DNA of 21,471 nt from Bacillota bacterium (GCA_023424865.1 JAFADM010000610.1:1-21471), one strand, 5' to 3'. Shown: positions 1-8,379, counted from the stretch's first letter. The notes: generated by a model from the letters alone, not told the origin. A program made the numbers and translations.

Positions 1-1061
1 TTACTAAATTCATTTCACTGGCGATTGCTTCTTTAATGGTTATGGGTTTATCCGCAGGTTGCGGAGCGACCGGCAATACGGGAGGAAAAATGTATGTTTC
101 CGTTATTGCTAAAGGTTTTCAGCATCAATTCTGGCAGGTAGTCAAAAAGGGTTCTGAAAAGGCAGCCAGTGATCTCGGCGTGGAAATTTATTTTACCGGA
201 CCGGAGGGCGAAAGTGCCCAAAGCACACAGGTGGATATGCTCAATGCCGAACTGGCTAAAAACCCAAAGGCCATCTGTCTGGCAGCACTTAATACGGAGG
301 CTGTGCTTAGCCAGCTTCAGGAAGCAGCCAATAAGAAAATACCCGTCATTGGCTTTGACTCTGGCGTACCCAATGCTCCGGCAGGCCAGATTGCAGCCAA
401 TGCGTCAACCAACAATGAAGCAGCCGCAGCTTTAGGGGCTGAGAAGATGTTTGAAGCCCTTAAAAGCGAAATCACCGCAGCTACTGCCAGCAATCCTGTG
501 GTAATTTCCATCCTTTCCCAGGATGCCACCAGTGCTTCCATTACCGGGCGTACCAAGGGCTTTGCGGAGAAGATGATGGAGCTTGCAAAAAGCGTCAACC
601 AAGGTGAAGTGGCCATTACAGGAGGCTACAGTGCAATCAACAAGGGCGACGCATCAAAGGCGGCCGTTAAAATTGAAGTAACCGTTAGCGCAACACCGGA
701 TATCACCGATATGACAAGCTCCGCCAACGGACTTCTCAACAGCAATAACCTGAAGGGTGTTTTCTGCTCCAATGAAGGTGCGGTTAACGGCCTGCTGGCA
801 GCGGTTAACGCCGGATCCCGGATTCCTTCGGGGGTTCAGGTGGTAGGCTTTGATGCCGGTGCAGGACAAAAGGCAGCCGTAAAAAATGGCGTCTTTTTAG
901 GCTCCATCACCCAGGACCCTTACCAGATTGGCTACAAGGCTGTGGAAATGGCAGTTAAGGCAGCCAAGGGCGAAGCGGTATCCGATGTGGACACCGGTGC
1001 GAAATGGTATGACAAGTCAAATATGGAACAGGAAGATATAGCTCAGCTTTTGTATGACTGA
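1..1061 (+). CDS. Sugar ABC transporter substrate-binding lipoprotein (5' end outside window)
   Basis: This is a periplasmic-binding-protein type 1 (Peripla_BP_4, ribose/galactose class) extracellular lipoprotein that would deliver a sugar to an ABC importer. The frame is open from nucleotide 3 to the left edge. The residues before the first in-window ATG (nt 36) are hydrophobic and lead into an LSAGC lipobox near nt 48-62, so the true start lies just upstream of the window. The mature protein has the two-lobe pattern of the family: an N-lobe opening VSVIAKGFQHQFWQ, the hinge segment IPVIGFDSG, and a C-lobe with VQVVGFDAG and ITQDPYQIGYKAVEMA near the end. The downstream L-fucose isomerase suggests a deoxysugar or related ligand, but this is inference from context; no permease or ATPase gene is visible. 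A strong terminator follows the stop codon. Confidence 0.9.
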   Translation, partial: TKFISLAIASLMVMGLSAGCGATGNTGGKMYVSVIAKGFQHQFWQVVKKGSEKAASDLGVEIYFTGPEGESAQSTQVDMLNAELAKNPKAICLAALNTEAVLSQLQEAANKKIPVIGFDSGVPNAPAGQIAANASTNNEAAAALGAEKMFEALKSEITAATASNPVVISILSQDATSASITGRTKGFAEKMMELAKSVNQGEVAITGGYSAINKGDASKAAVKIEVTVSATPDITDMTSSANGLLNSNNLKGVFCSNEGAVNGLLAAVNAGSRIPSGVQVVGFDAGAGQKAAVKNGVFLGSITQDPYQIGYKAVEMAVKAAKGEAVSDVDTGAKWYDKSNMEQEDIAQLLYD

Positions 1062-1100
1062 TACAATGGACTAAATTAGGATTAGTTGTGTCTTAAATAC

Positions 1101-1133
1101 AAGGAGGGGTGGTCTGTACCATCCCTCTTTTAA
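1101..1133 (+). terminator. Intrinsic terminator after the binding-protein gene
   Basis: A GC-rich hairpin has its core stem at 1104-1113 paired with 1118-1127 (GAGGGGTGGT with ACCATCCCTC, one G-U pair) around a CTGT tetraloop. The stem extends through A/U pairs and is followed by TTTTAAT. It lies between the binding-protein stop and the fucI ribosome site, so it should uncouple the two or reduce read-through into fucI. Confidence 0.85.
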
Positions 1134-1183
1134 TAAGACTTAAGGAACTAATAAATAACTTTAATTAACAGGAGTGATAAAAA

Positions 1184-2950
1184 ATGGCCTATCCGAGAAT
1201 TGGTATAAGACCGACAATTGACGGCCGCTGGGGCGGTATCCGTGAAGGGCTTGAGGCCCAGGTTATGTCCATGGCCAAGGCAGCTGCCAAGCTTATTTCT
1301 GAGAATTGTACTTACATTGACGGCAAACCGGTGGAATGCGTTATTGCAGACAGCACTATCGGCGGAGGAGCGGAAGCTGCAGCCTGCGCTGAAAAATTTG
1401 AAAAGGAATATGTTACGGCTACCCTTACCGTAACACCCTGCTGGTGCTATGGCAGTGAAACCATGGACCTCTCGCCAAACACCGTAAAAGCCGTATGGGG
1501 CTTTAACGGAACAGAGCGTCCCGGAGCGGTTTACCTGGCTGCCGTTATGTCTGCCCATGCCCAAAGAGGACTTCCCGCCTATGCCATCTACGGACACGAT
1601 GTGCAGGATATGAACGATACCTCCATTACGCCCGATGTGGAAGAGAAAATTCTTCGCTTTGCCAGAGCCGCTGTTGCCGTAGGCCAGATGAGGAACAAGG
1701 CTTATGTGGGCTTGGGCTCTGTTTCCATGGGTATTGCAGGCTCCAATCTGGATGCCTCCTTCTTCCAGAAATACCTTGGAATTCGTGCAGAATGGGTGGA
1801 TATGACGGAGATTCTCCGCCGTATCGATCTGGGTATTTTCGATCATGAAGAATATGAAAAGGCTCTTGCCTGGGCTAAAGCCAACTGCAAGGAAGGCTTT
1901 GATCCCAATGAAGCCAACAGGCAATTCACCCGTGAGCAAAAGGATGCTCAGTGGGAGTTTGTTGTTAAAATGACTCTTATCTGCCAGGATCTTATGCATG
2001 GCAATCCCGTTCTTGCCAAAATGGGTTTCCATGAGGAGGCTTTGGGCAGAAACGGTATTCTTGGCGGCTTCCAGGGACAGAGAATGTGGACGGACTACAA
2101 GCCCAACGGTGATTTTACCGAGGCCATCCTCAATTCCACCTTCGATTGGAACGGTAAGCGCCAGCCGGTGCTCTTTGCAACCGAAAACGACAGCTTAAAC
2201 GGAGCTGCCATGCTCTTTACCCATTTGCTGAACTGCGAAGCTTCCGTATTTGCCGATGTGCGCACTTATTGGAGCCCCGAGGCGGTTAGCCGTGTAACCG
2301 GCTGGAAGCCTGAGGGACTGGCTGCCAACGGCTTTATTCACCTTATCAATTCCGGTGCGGCAGCCCTTGACGGCAGCGGTGCGGTTAAAAACGAAAAAGG
2401 CGAAAGCGTCATGAAAAAGTGGTGGGATATGACACCTGAGGACATTGACGGCTGCCTTAAAAACACCCAGTGGTGCCCTGCCAATAACGGCTATTTCAGA
2501 GGGGGCGGCTTCTCTTCCAAATTTGAAACCCAGGGCATTATGCCTGTTACCCTGGTTCGTGTCAACCTGGTTGACGGACTTGGTCCTGTTCTGCAAATTG
2601 CGGAAGGCCATACGGTGGATCTGCCCCAGGAGGTTAATCATACCCTTCTTTACAGAACCGATCCTACCTGGCCCTCTACCTGGTTTACTCCTGTTCTTAC
2701 CGGCAAGGGCGCCTTTACCGATGTTTACAGCGTAATGGCCAACTGGGGAGCCAATCACGGCGCATTCTGCTATGGCCACATCGGAGCGGATCTCATTACC
2801 CTGGCCTCCATGCTGAGAATTCCCGTGGCCCTTCACAATGTCAAGGATGAGGATCTGTTCAGACCTCATTCCTGGGCGGCTTTCGGCACAGTTGACAAGG
2901 AAAGCGCCGACTACAGAGCCTGCGGAAACTACGGCCCACTCTATCGTTAA
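1184..2950 (+). CDS. fucI: L-fucose isomerase
   Basis: This cytoplasmic Mn2+-dependent ketol isomerase converts L-fucose to L-fuculose (the family also acts on D-arabinose), the first step of fucose catabolism. It has 588 residues; E. coli FucI has 591. The three residues known in E. coli FucI as metal/catalytic ligands (E337, D361, H528) are all present with a constant offset of three: E334 in FATEND, D358 in FADVRTYW and H525 in [10 protein letters not shown]. The N-terminus [15 protein letters not shown] is the family signature. The ATG is preceded by CAGGAGTGA at about 8 nt spacing. The gene follows a sugar-binding protein gene but is separated from it by a terminator, and a second hairpin follows it. 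No fuculokinase or aldolase gene is in the window. The identification is secure. Confidence 0.96.
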   Translation: MAYPRIGIRPTIDGRWGGIREGLEAQVMSMAKAAAKLISENCTYIDGKPVECVIADSTIGGGAEAAACAEKFEKEYVTATLTVTPCWCYGSETMDLSPNTVKAVWGFNGTERPGAVYLAAVMSAHAQRGLPAYAIYGHDVQDMNDTSITPDVEEKILRFARAAVAVGQMRNKAYVGLGSVSMGIAGSNLDASFFQKYLGIRAEWVDMTEILRRIDLGIFDHEEYEKALAWAKANCKEGFDPNEANRQFTREQKDAQWEFVVKMTLICQDLMHGNPVLAKMGFHEEALGRNGILGGFQGQRMWTDYKPNGDFTEAILNSTFDWNGKRQPVLFATENDSLNGAAMLFTHLLNCEASVFADVRTYWSPEAVSRVTGWKPEGLAANGFIHLINSGAAALDGSGAVKNEKGESVMKKWWDMTPEDIDGCLKNTQWCPANNGYFRGGGFSSKFETQGIMPVTLVRVNLVDGLGPVLQIAEGHTVDLPQEVNHTLLYRTDPTWPSTWFTPVLTGKGAFTDVYSVMANWGANHGAFCYGHIGADLITLASMLRIPVALHNVKDEDLFRPHSWAAFGTVDKESADYRACGNYGPLYR

Positions 2951-2994
2951 TTAAATAGCTATAGCCCCGGAATAATTTATAGCCCAAAGTGTAC

Positions 2995-3033
2995 GAAAGC
3001 TCAGGTGCCCCATGCCCTGAGCTTTCCCATTTT
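2995..3033 (+). terminator. Terminator-like hairpin after fucI
   Basis: A perfect stem of 10-11 bp (AAAGCTCAGG at 2996-3005 with CCTGAGCTTT at 3016-3025, plus a G-C pair outside) encloses a 10-nt loop. The following U tract is short and interrupted (CCCATTTT), so termination may be incomplete. It lies 45 nt past the fucI stop. Confidence 0.6.
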
Positions 3034-3042
3034 CAGTGTCGC

Positions 3043-3107
3043 CCTTTTATTCGGAATTTGTCAATCTTACCCATAGCGCCCTCGACTTTCATATCTCGAA
3101 TAAAAGG
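3043..3107. repeat. Long-armed inverted repeat, 11 bp arms
   Basis: CCTTTTATTCG at 3043-3053 is perfectly inverted as CGAATAAAAGG at 3097-3107, with 43 nt between the arms. It sits in the fucI to DUF4015 gap. Its role is unknown: it could be an RNA stem in a leader or read-through transcript, or a two-site operator. Confidence 0.5.
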
Positions 3108-3235
3108 TCCCGTTCTTTTCCGGTTGTAAAAAACGACAAGTTTTGATACAGTGAAAGAGGCTAAAAAGCAAAATCCGGTATATATGCCCGAACTGCCGGA
3201 AGGTTACAGAAGAAAAGAGAGGCGGATTTGGAAGA

Positions 3236-4555
3236 ATGTTAAAAAAACGTTTATTGAAGGCAATTTCTCTGCTTATGGTTTTACCCTGGTTGTTTACGGC
3301 ATGTGCCGATAACAGCGTTTCTACGGGGAAACCCACACTTGCACCTGAACCGACTCAGACAGCCGAGCCCTCTCCAACCGCCGCTACACCTGAGGCAACA
3401 CCCGAGCAAACTCCGGATCCTGCCAACACCACCCCGGATCCCTCAAAGGGAGGGGATGAGGTTGACCCCGGCGATAACACGGCCAAAGAGCGAGTAAAAG
3501 TGAAGGCTGTTTATGTTTCCGGACCTGTTGTATCCGCGCGTTTTGATCCCATTCTTGAGATGGTGGAAAAAACGGAGCTTAATGCCCTTGTTATTGATAT
3601 CAAGGAAAACGGCGTTGTCAATTACGAGTCCCAGGTGCCTCTTGTCAAGGAGCTTGGACTCTATGTTAAATACTACAATGCGGAGGAGCTTATTAAGCGA
3701 TGCCATGAAAAAGGAATTTATGTTATAGGCCGCATTGTAACCTTCCGTGAAGGCATGGCCAACAATAAGCCCAATGGTCTTGCAGCCAAAAATACAGAAT
3801 TAGCTATAAGAACACCGTCAGGAGGCATCTGGCAGGAAGACAGCTACGGCCCCTGGCTGAATCCCTACAAAAAGGAAGCTCAGGATTACAATATTGACAT
3901 TGCCAAGGAAGCCATTAGCCTGGGCTTTGACGAAATCCAGTTTGACTATGTGCGTTTTCCCACTGCCAAAGCAGATAAGGTCAATTATGGCGAAAACATG
4001 CCCGAAAAAACAGATACCATAACCGAATTCCTGAAAAGAGCTGCCGAGGAGATAAAGAGCGTTAATGCGGATGCTGCCGTTTCTGCAGACGTCTTCGGCA
4101 TCATCGCAGAGAGTGAAAAGGACGGAAATGCCATCGGCCAGCAGCTTGAAAGGCTTGGCCTGTACATAGATTATCTGTCACCCATGATTTATCCTTCCCA
4201 TTATGCCAACAATTCAAAAGGCACCATGGGTAATGGCGTGGGTCAGAAACTTAACGGCGTCCATTTCACCCATCCCGATCTTGAGCCCTATAATGTGGTG
4301 TATCAAGCACTCCTTAAGGTAAAAAGCCGCACGGAGGCAGTGGAAGGCTATAAGGCCATTATAAGGCCCTACCTGCAGGATTTTACGGCCAAATACCTTC
4401 CTTCCGGCTATTTCCAGACCTATGGGGAGGAGCAGGTAAAGGCCCAGATTAAGGCCGTATATGATGCGGGCTATGAAGAATGGATCCTTTGGAATCCCTC
4501 CAACAGGTATACCGAAGATGCACTGGAGCTTAATAGCGATACTACTGCCGATTAA
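3236..4555 (+). CDS. DUF4015 putative glycoside hydrolase lipoprotein
   Basis: This is a surface-anchored protein with a DUF4015 domain (Pfam 'putative glycosyl hydrolase', TIM-barrel fold). It has 439 residues. The N-terminus is a lipoprotein signal with positive residues KKRLLK, a hydrophobic core and the lipobox LFTAC, giving lipidated C23. A Pro/Thr/Glu-rich spacer covers about residues 31-82. The barrel domain runs from about 85 to the end, with segments typical of the family: VKAVYVSGPVV, NALVIDIKENG, KGIYVIGRIVTF, a WLNPY stretch, EIQFDYVRFPT (a likely substrate-site strand) and ISADVFG-like and YLSPMIYPSHY strands. The exact substrate of DUF4015 proteins is not established; a cell-wall or other surface polysaccharide is inferred. 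A purine-rich AGAGAGG lies about 13 nt before the ATG. I see no convincing promoter. Confidence 0.85.
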   Translation: MLKKRLLKAISLLMVLPWLFTACADNSVSTGKPTLAPEPTQTAEPSPTAATPEATPEQTPDPANTTPDPSKGGDEVDPGDNTAKERVKVKAVYVSGPVVSARFDPILEMVEKTELNALVIDIKENGVVNYESQVPLVKELGLYVKYYNAEELIKRCHEKGIYVIGRIVTFREGMANNKPNGLAAKNTELAIRTPSGGIWQEDSYGPWLNPYKKEAQDYNIDIAKEAISLGFDEIQFDYVRFPTAKADKVNYGENMPEKTDTITEFLKRAAEEIKSVNADAAVSADVFGIIAESEKDGNAIGQQLERLGLYIDYLSPMIYPSHYANNSKGTMGNGVGQKLNGVHFTHPDLEPYNVVYQALLKVKSRTEAVEGYKAIIRPYLQDFTAKYLPSGYFQTYGEEQVKAQIKAVYDAGYEEWILWNPSNRYTEDALELNSDTTAD

Positions 4556-4616
4556 TTGAATAATTTTGTGCATTTATTTGGAAAATCAACAAATTTTAAG
4601 AATGAAATCCATGTTC

Positions 4617-4644
4617 TTGAATTTTTTACAGTAGAATCAATAAT
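4617..4644 (+). promoter_or_regulatory. Candidate promoter for the DUF362 gene
   Basis: TTGAAT (4617-4622) and AATAAT (4639-4644) are separated by 16 nt and lie about 90 nt before the DUF362 start codon in AT-rich DNA. This is a pattern match only. Confidence 0.4.
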
Positions 4645-4732
4645 GAATAAAGACAGGCTTAAGTGCATAAAAAGAAAAGGATCGGGCTAGGCAGCAGATT
4701 TAGGATTAATAAGGAGCAAGGAAGGATGCTAA

Positions 4733-5980
4733 ATGAGTAAAGGCTCAAATAAAGCCAGAAAAATCAATAAAAACCCTAAAACCAACCATCCCGGGATTAT
4801 TAGAAAACCCGAGTCCGTGGAGCTTGGCGCATCTTGTAAAGCGGTGGTGGAGTTAAGTGAAAATTACCGCATTGATCGCGTCATCGGATGCCTGGAACGG
4901 ATTTTTGACAGCCTGGGGGGGATTTCCTCCTATGTTAAGCCTGGTATGAGGGTGGCCCTAAAGCCCAATCTGCTTATGGCAAAAAAGCCGGAGGATGCCG
5001 CGACAACCCACCCGGCGGTGGTAAGGGCACTTACACTGCTCTTACAAAAGGCGGGGGCCTCCGTTATTATTGTGGAAAGTCCCGGGGGACCTTATAATCC
5101 CACCATGTTAAAAAGGGTGTACGCCGCAACAGGCATGGAAGCGGCAGCGACAGAAACAGGGGCAGAGCTTAATTACGATGTCCGGGTAGGCAAAAAGGAA
5201 AATACCGGAGCTAAAATTGTTAAGTCTGTTAAGGTTTTAAAGCCTCTTTTAGATGCGGATCTCATCATTAACCTGGCCAAGCTTAAAACCCATGGCCTTA
5301 TGGTTTATACCGGTGCGGTCAAAAACATGTTCGGTTCCATTGCCGGTATGGAAAAGGCAGACTTTCATATGCGGTTTACCAATACGGATCACTTTGCCGA
5401 ATGCCTTATTGATATTTTCCTTGCTACTCGCCCTCAAATCAATTTAATTGACGGTATTATCGCCATGGAGGGTGAAGGGCCCGGTTCCGGGGTTCCCAAG
5501 TACCTGGGCGTCATGATTGGCTCCACCGATGCCTTTGCGGCCGATTATGCGGCGTTGAAGCTCATTGATGTGGATTACAGGGATGTTCCTGTTATGAAGA
5601 AGGCAGAGGAAAGAGGCCTGTTTTCGGAAGAACGGGTGGAGCTGGCAGGGGTTCCCATAGAAACAGTGATGCCCGACAGCTTTGATGTGCCTTCTCTTGA
5701 AAGGGTAAAGCACAGCAGAGGGGTAAGAGGAAAGCTTCTGGGCTTTCTGGGCAAGCAGACCAAGCCAAAACCGGAAATACGCCATGAAAAATGCATTGCC
5801 TGCGGAAAATGCATTCAGGTCTGCCCGCCTCATACCATTAAAATGGGACAGGATAAAAAGGTTGTTATTGACTACAGCCGATGTATTTCCTGTCTGTGCT
5901 GCCATGAATTTTGTCCTGAAAAGGCCATTCGCATCCGCAAGAATATTCTGCGCAGCATACTTGAATATCGCAGAACCTAA
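4733..5980 (+). CDS. DUF362 domain protein with C-terminal 2x[4Fe-4S] ferredoxin domain
   Basis: This is a 415-residue cytoplasmic iron-sulfur protein. A DUF362 domain covers about residues 30-300 (RVALKPNLL, THPAVVRAL, INLAKLKTHGL, YTGAVKNMFGSI, EGEGPGSG). A bacterial-type ferredoxin domain follows, with two CX2CX2CX3C sets: C354/C357/C360/C364 and C384/C387/C390/C394 (an extra Cys at 389). The first is followed by P, as is the second, the usual pattern for two [4Fe-4S] clusters. The family is common in anaerobes and thought to be redox-related, but its reaction is not known. The N-terminal 25 residues are very basic and may be an appendage. The start has GGAAGGA 6 nt upstream, plus a second AAGGAG further away. 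It follows the DUF4015 gene by 177 nt and probably has its own promoter. Confidence 0.9.
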   Translation: MSKGSNKARKINKNPKTNHPGIIRKPESVELGASCKAVVELSENYRIDRVIGCLERIFDSLGGISSYVKPGMRVALKPNLLMAKKPEDAATTHPAVVRALTLLLQKAGASVIIVESPGGPYNPTMLKRVYAATGMEAAATETGAELNYDVRVGKKENTGAKIVKSVKVLKPLLDADLIINLAKLKTHGLMVYTGAVKNMFGSIAGMEKADFHMRFTNTDHFAECLIDIFLATRPQINLIDGIIAMEGEGPGSGVPKYLGVMIGSTDAFAADYAALKLIDVDYRDVPVMKKAEERGLFSEERVELAGVPIETVMPDSFDVPSLERVKHSRGVRGKLLGFLGKQTKPKPEIRHEKCIACGKCIQVCPPHTIKMGQDKKVVIDYSRCISCLCCHEFCPEKAIRIRKNILRSILEYRRT

Positions 5981-6059
5981 GCCAGCTCCTTGTTTGCGGC
6001 CTCTTTTTGACCTGGAACGACGCAATACGACAAATACCGTAAATTTTTTTGTAAGATCT

Positions 6060-6089
6060 TTGTGATTATATTTCATTTTATGGTAAAAT
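6060..6089 (+). promoter_or_regulatory. Candidate promoter for the cheX-like gene
   Basis: TTGTGA (6060-6065) and TAAAAT (6084-6089) with an 18-nt spacer lie about 100 nt upstream of the CheX-like start. The rest of the 209-nt gap shows a small CCAGG/CCTGG dyad and no gene. Confidence 0.4.
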
Positions 6090-6189
6090 AAATAGCGTAC
6101 GTTTGATGACCATAGTTCTTCAGCGGATCCAGGGGTGTAATTCATCCTGGGGCGATGTATCAAGCCAGTTTGCATATAGGAGTTGACCC

Positions 6190-6657
6190 ATGAACGTAGA
6201 ATACATAAATCCGTTTATTGAAGCAAGCCAGTCGGTACTTAGCATGATGACGGGAGATAAGCCGAAACTGGGACAGGTATACTTAAGAAAAGCCCCCTTT
6301 GGAAGTGACTGTGTTGCCGTATTAGTTGGATTAACAGGCAAAATAAGAGGCCAGGTAATTATTTCTATGACCCGGGAGTCGGCCATGGGCGTTGCTTCTG
6401 CCATGATGGGCGGTATGGCCGTAACCCAGCTGGACGATTTGGCAAAGAGTGCTCTTGCCGAGTTGGGAAACATGATAATGGGAAACACTGCTACATTGCT
6501 TGCGGGCAGGGGCATGGGCATAGAAATTACGCCGCCGTCCCTTCTTATGGGAGATAACATGATGATATCACCGGCACATATGAAGACCATTTGTGTGCCT
6601 CTTGAGCTTAAAGAAGATGTGAAGCTCATACTTGATGTATCTCTTGAAGAAAAATAA
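6190..6657 (+). CDS. CheX-like CheC-family phosphatase
   Basis: This 155-residue protein belongs to the CheC/CheX/FliY phosphatase family, whose members dephosphorylate CheY-P-like response regulators. The family's active-site signature (D/S)-x3-E-x2-N followed about 22 residues later by P is visible as S87, E91, N94 and P115/P116, so catalysis looks possible. Size and a single copy of the signature fit CheX (CheC has two). AGGAG precedes the ATG by 7 nt. No cheY, cheA, receptor or flagellar gene is adjacent. The next gene, trmL, begins about 75 nt downstream and is functionally unrelated. Clostridial genomes often carry such CheX-like proteins apart from chemotaxis operons, so the partner could be another response regulator; that is inference. 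Confidence 0.85.
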   Translation: MNVEYINPFIEASQSVLSMMTGDKPKLGQVYLRKAPFGSDCVAVLVGLTGKIRGQVIISMTRESAMGVASAMMGGMAVTQLDDLAKSALAELGNMIMGNTATLLAGRGMGIEITPPSLLMGDNMMISPAHMKTICVPLELKEDVKLILDVSLEEK

Positions 6658-6673
6658 AAGAATAAAGTATAAT
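6644..6673 (+). promoter_or_regulatory. Candidate promoter for trmL
   Basis: TTGAAG (6644-6649) and a perfect TATAAT (6668-6673) are 18 nt apart. The -35 lies inside the last codons of the CheX-like gene. Transcription would start about 45-50 nt before the trmL start codon. Confidence 0.55.
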
Positions 6674-6730
6674 TAAATATAACGCTTGATTATTCCAGTG
6701 AAGCAGTTTTTAAATGCAGGAGTTTTTGAC

Positions 6731-7231
6731 ATGGCAATGAATATTGTTCTGGTGGAACCTGAAATACCGCAGAATACGGGGAATGTGTCCCGTACCTGTG
6801 CGGCGACAGGTTCAGTATTGCATCTGGTTGGCCCTCTGGGCTTTTCTATTTCGGATCGCTATCTGAAAAGAGCCGGACTTGATTATTGGGATAAACTGCA
6901 AATGGAGTATTACGACTCCCTTGAGCATTTCTTCAAAAAAAATGAGCAGGGGTTTTTCCTTTTTTCTTCCACAAAATCTGCTAAGGTTTATACGGAGGTG
7001 GAGTATCCCGATAATTGCTTTATCTTTTTCGGCAAAGAAACAAAGGGACTCCCTGAAGAGCTTTTAAAAGCCAATTATTCACGGTGTATTCGAATCCCCA
7101 TGCTGGATACAATACGTTCATTAAATCTCTCCAATTCAGTGGCTATTGTTTTATATGAGGCACTGAGACAAAAGAGTTTTAAAGGAATGCTTAGGGAAGG
7201 GCATATACCTTCAGTTGAAACTAAATATTAA
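6731..7231 (+). CDS. trmL: tRNA (cytidine/uridine(34)-2'-O)-methyltransferase
   Basis: This is a SPOUT-class methyltransferase that uses S-adenosylmethionine to methylate the 2'-OH of the wobble nucleotide 34 in tRNA-Leu species (TrmL/YibK family). Starting at the ATG at 6731 it has 166 residues, a typical family length. Motifs: NIVLVEPEIPQNTGNVSRTC (residues 4-23), FGKETKGLP (100-108) and IPMLDTIRSLNLSNSVAI, where S130-S136 form the knotted SAM-binding loop. An earlier in-frame TTG at 6686 is possible but lacks a Shine-Dalgarno site, while GCAGGAG ends about 8 nt before 6731. The gene precedes a phosphofructokinase homologue with a 35-nt gap, so the two are probably co-transcribed. Confidence 0.93.
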   Translation: MAMNIVLVEPEIPQNTGNVSRTCAATGSVLHLVGPLGFSISDRYLKRAGLDYWDKLQMEYYDSLEHFFKKNEQGFFLFSSTKSAKVYTEVEYPDNCFIFFGKETKGLPEELLKANYSRCIRIPMLDTIRSLNLSNSVAIVLYEALRQKSFKGMLREGHIPSVETKY

Positions 7232-7266
7232 CATCAATGGGAAATAAATGAGAAAGGCGAGAAAAC

Positions 7267-8358
7267 ATGAGTATCAGCAGAAAAAGGCTTGGCATACTAA
7301 CAGGAGGCGGCGACTGCCCCGGATTGAACGCGGCTATCCGGGCAGTTGTTAAAACAGCGATTAATATTTACGGCTACGAGGTTATAGGCTTTAAGGACGG
7401 TTATAAAGGGCTTGTTACCAATCGGTTTACAAGACTGGGGCTGGAGGATGTTTCAGGACTTCTGGATCAGGGAGGAACCATTTTAGGCACCACCAACAGC
7501 TACAATCCCTTTGAAGTGACTACGGACCATGACGGCGAAAAGCAGGTAAAGGATTTAAGCGGCAGAATTGCCGAGAATATTAAGATGCACGATATTGAAG
7601 GACTTATCATTATCGGGGGCATCAATACCATATGGGTTGCTGAAAGGCTTTCAAAGCAGGGAATAAACATTGTGGCCATTCCCCGTACAATTGAGAATGA
7701 GGTTCCTGGCTCCGATGTTAATTTTGGATTTATGACGGCTGTCAACACGGCGACACAGGCTATTGACAAGCTCCATTCCACTGCAGAGTCCCATCACCGG
7801 GTTATGATTGTGGAGGTAATGGGAAGAAGGACGGGCTGGGTGGCACTGGAATCCGGCATTGCAGGCGGTGCCGATATCATTCTCATTCCCGAAATTCCTT
7901 ACGACATCCATTCCGTGGCCCGTCACATTCTGGAAAGAAAGAATTCCGGAAAGGGCTTCAGTATCATCTGTGTAGCGGAAAGCTGCAAGAAAGACGGTAC
8001 CAAGCAAAACACAAAGCATATAGATTTTAAGGATGAAAAGCAAATCTTCAACGGTGTAGGAAGCCAGATTGCCGTGGAGCTTGAAAAGCTGACACAGCTT
8101 GAGGTGAGGGTCATGGTTCTGGGCTATCTCCAGCGCGGCGGTGAGCCCAGCTCCTACGATCGCATTCTCTCCACCCGTTTGGGTGTTGAAGCGGTTAATA
8201 TGGCTGCCAGAGGGGATTATAATAAAATGGTGTGTATTAAAAATCAGGAGACGAAGCCCGTCCCCCTTTCAGAGGTTGCCGGTAAGGTTAAAAGCGTACC
8301 TGTGGACGGTGAGCTGGTCAGCATTGCACGAAATACAGGGGTTAGCTTCGGTGATTAA
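7267..8358 (+). CDS. 6-phosphofructokinase family protein with altered catalytic motifs
   Basis: This 363-residue protein is plainly homologous to group A phosphofructokinases of the clostridial PPi/ATP type: GGGDCPGLNAAIRA at the N-terminus, GGTILGTTN, the substrate-binding segment SHHRVMIVEVMGRRTGW, GGADIILIPE, and LGYLQRGG near the C-terminus. However, the nucleotide-loop motif (GGDGS/T in ATP enzymes, GGDDT in PPi enzymes) reads GGINT at residues 117-121, so the metal-binding Asp (E. coli D103) is I119. The catalytic motif P(G/K)TIDND reads PRTIENE at 139-145, so the proposed catalytic base D127 and neighbour D129 are E143 and E145. The phosphoryl-donor discriminating positions 104 and 124 (G/G for ATP, D/K for PPi) are N and R. 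Sugar-phosphate-binding residues look kept. It may be a regulatory pseudoenzyme or an enzyme with changed chemistry; ordinary phosphofructokinase activity should not be assumed. Confidence 0.85.
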   Translation: MSISRKRLGILTGGGDCPGLNAAIRAVVKTAINIYGYEVIGFKDGYKGLVTNRFTRLGLEDVSGLLDQGGTILGTTNSYNPFEVTTDHDGEKQVKDLSGRIAENIKMHDIEGLIIIGGINTIWVAERLSKQGINIVAIPRTIENEVPGSDVNFGFMTAVNTATQAIDKLHSTAESHHRVMIVEVMGRRTGWVALESGIAGGADIILIPEIPYDIHSVARHILERKNSGKGFSIICVAESCKKDGTKQNTKHIDFKDEKQIFNGVGSQIAVELEKLTQLEVRVMVLGYLQRGGEPSSYDRILSTRLGVEAVNMAARGDYNKMVCIKNQETKPVPLSEVAGKVKSVPVDGELVSIARNTGVSFGD

Positions 8359-8379
8359 GACGGGAGGCCGATTTTTTTA

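Noticed and set aside
1148..2032. Long open frame of 294 codons on the minus strand inside fucI
   Set aside because: It is antisense to a secure L-fucose isomerase with all catalytic residues, and its translation resembles no family. The fucI codon pattern leaves few stops in the opposite frame.
2195..2869. Second long minus-strand open frame (224 codons) in fucI
   Set aside because: Same reason: it is antisense to conserved coding sequence and has no recognisable domain or plausible ribosome site.
5444..6175. 243-codon minus-strand frame across the DUF362 3' end and the following gap
   Set aside because: It covers the ferredoxin cysteine motifs on the other strand and shows no family features; treated as a shadow.
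7267..8358. Frameshift or sequencing error as the cause of the odd phosphofructokinase motifs
   Set aside because: The frame is continuous, the flanking family motifs are normal, and several separate codons in two motifs would have to be wrong. This cannot be fully excluded without reads.
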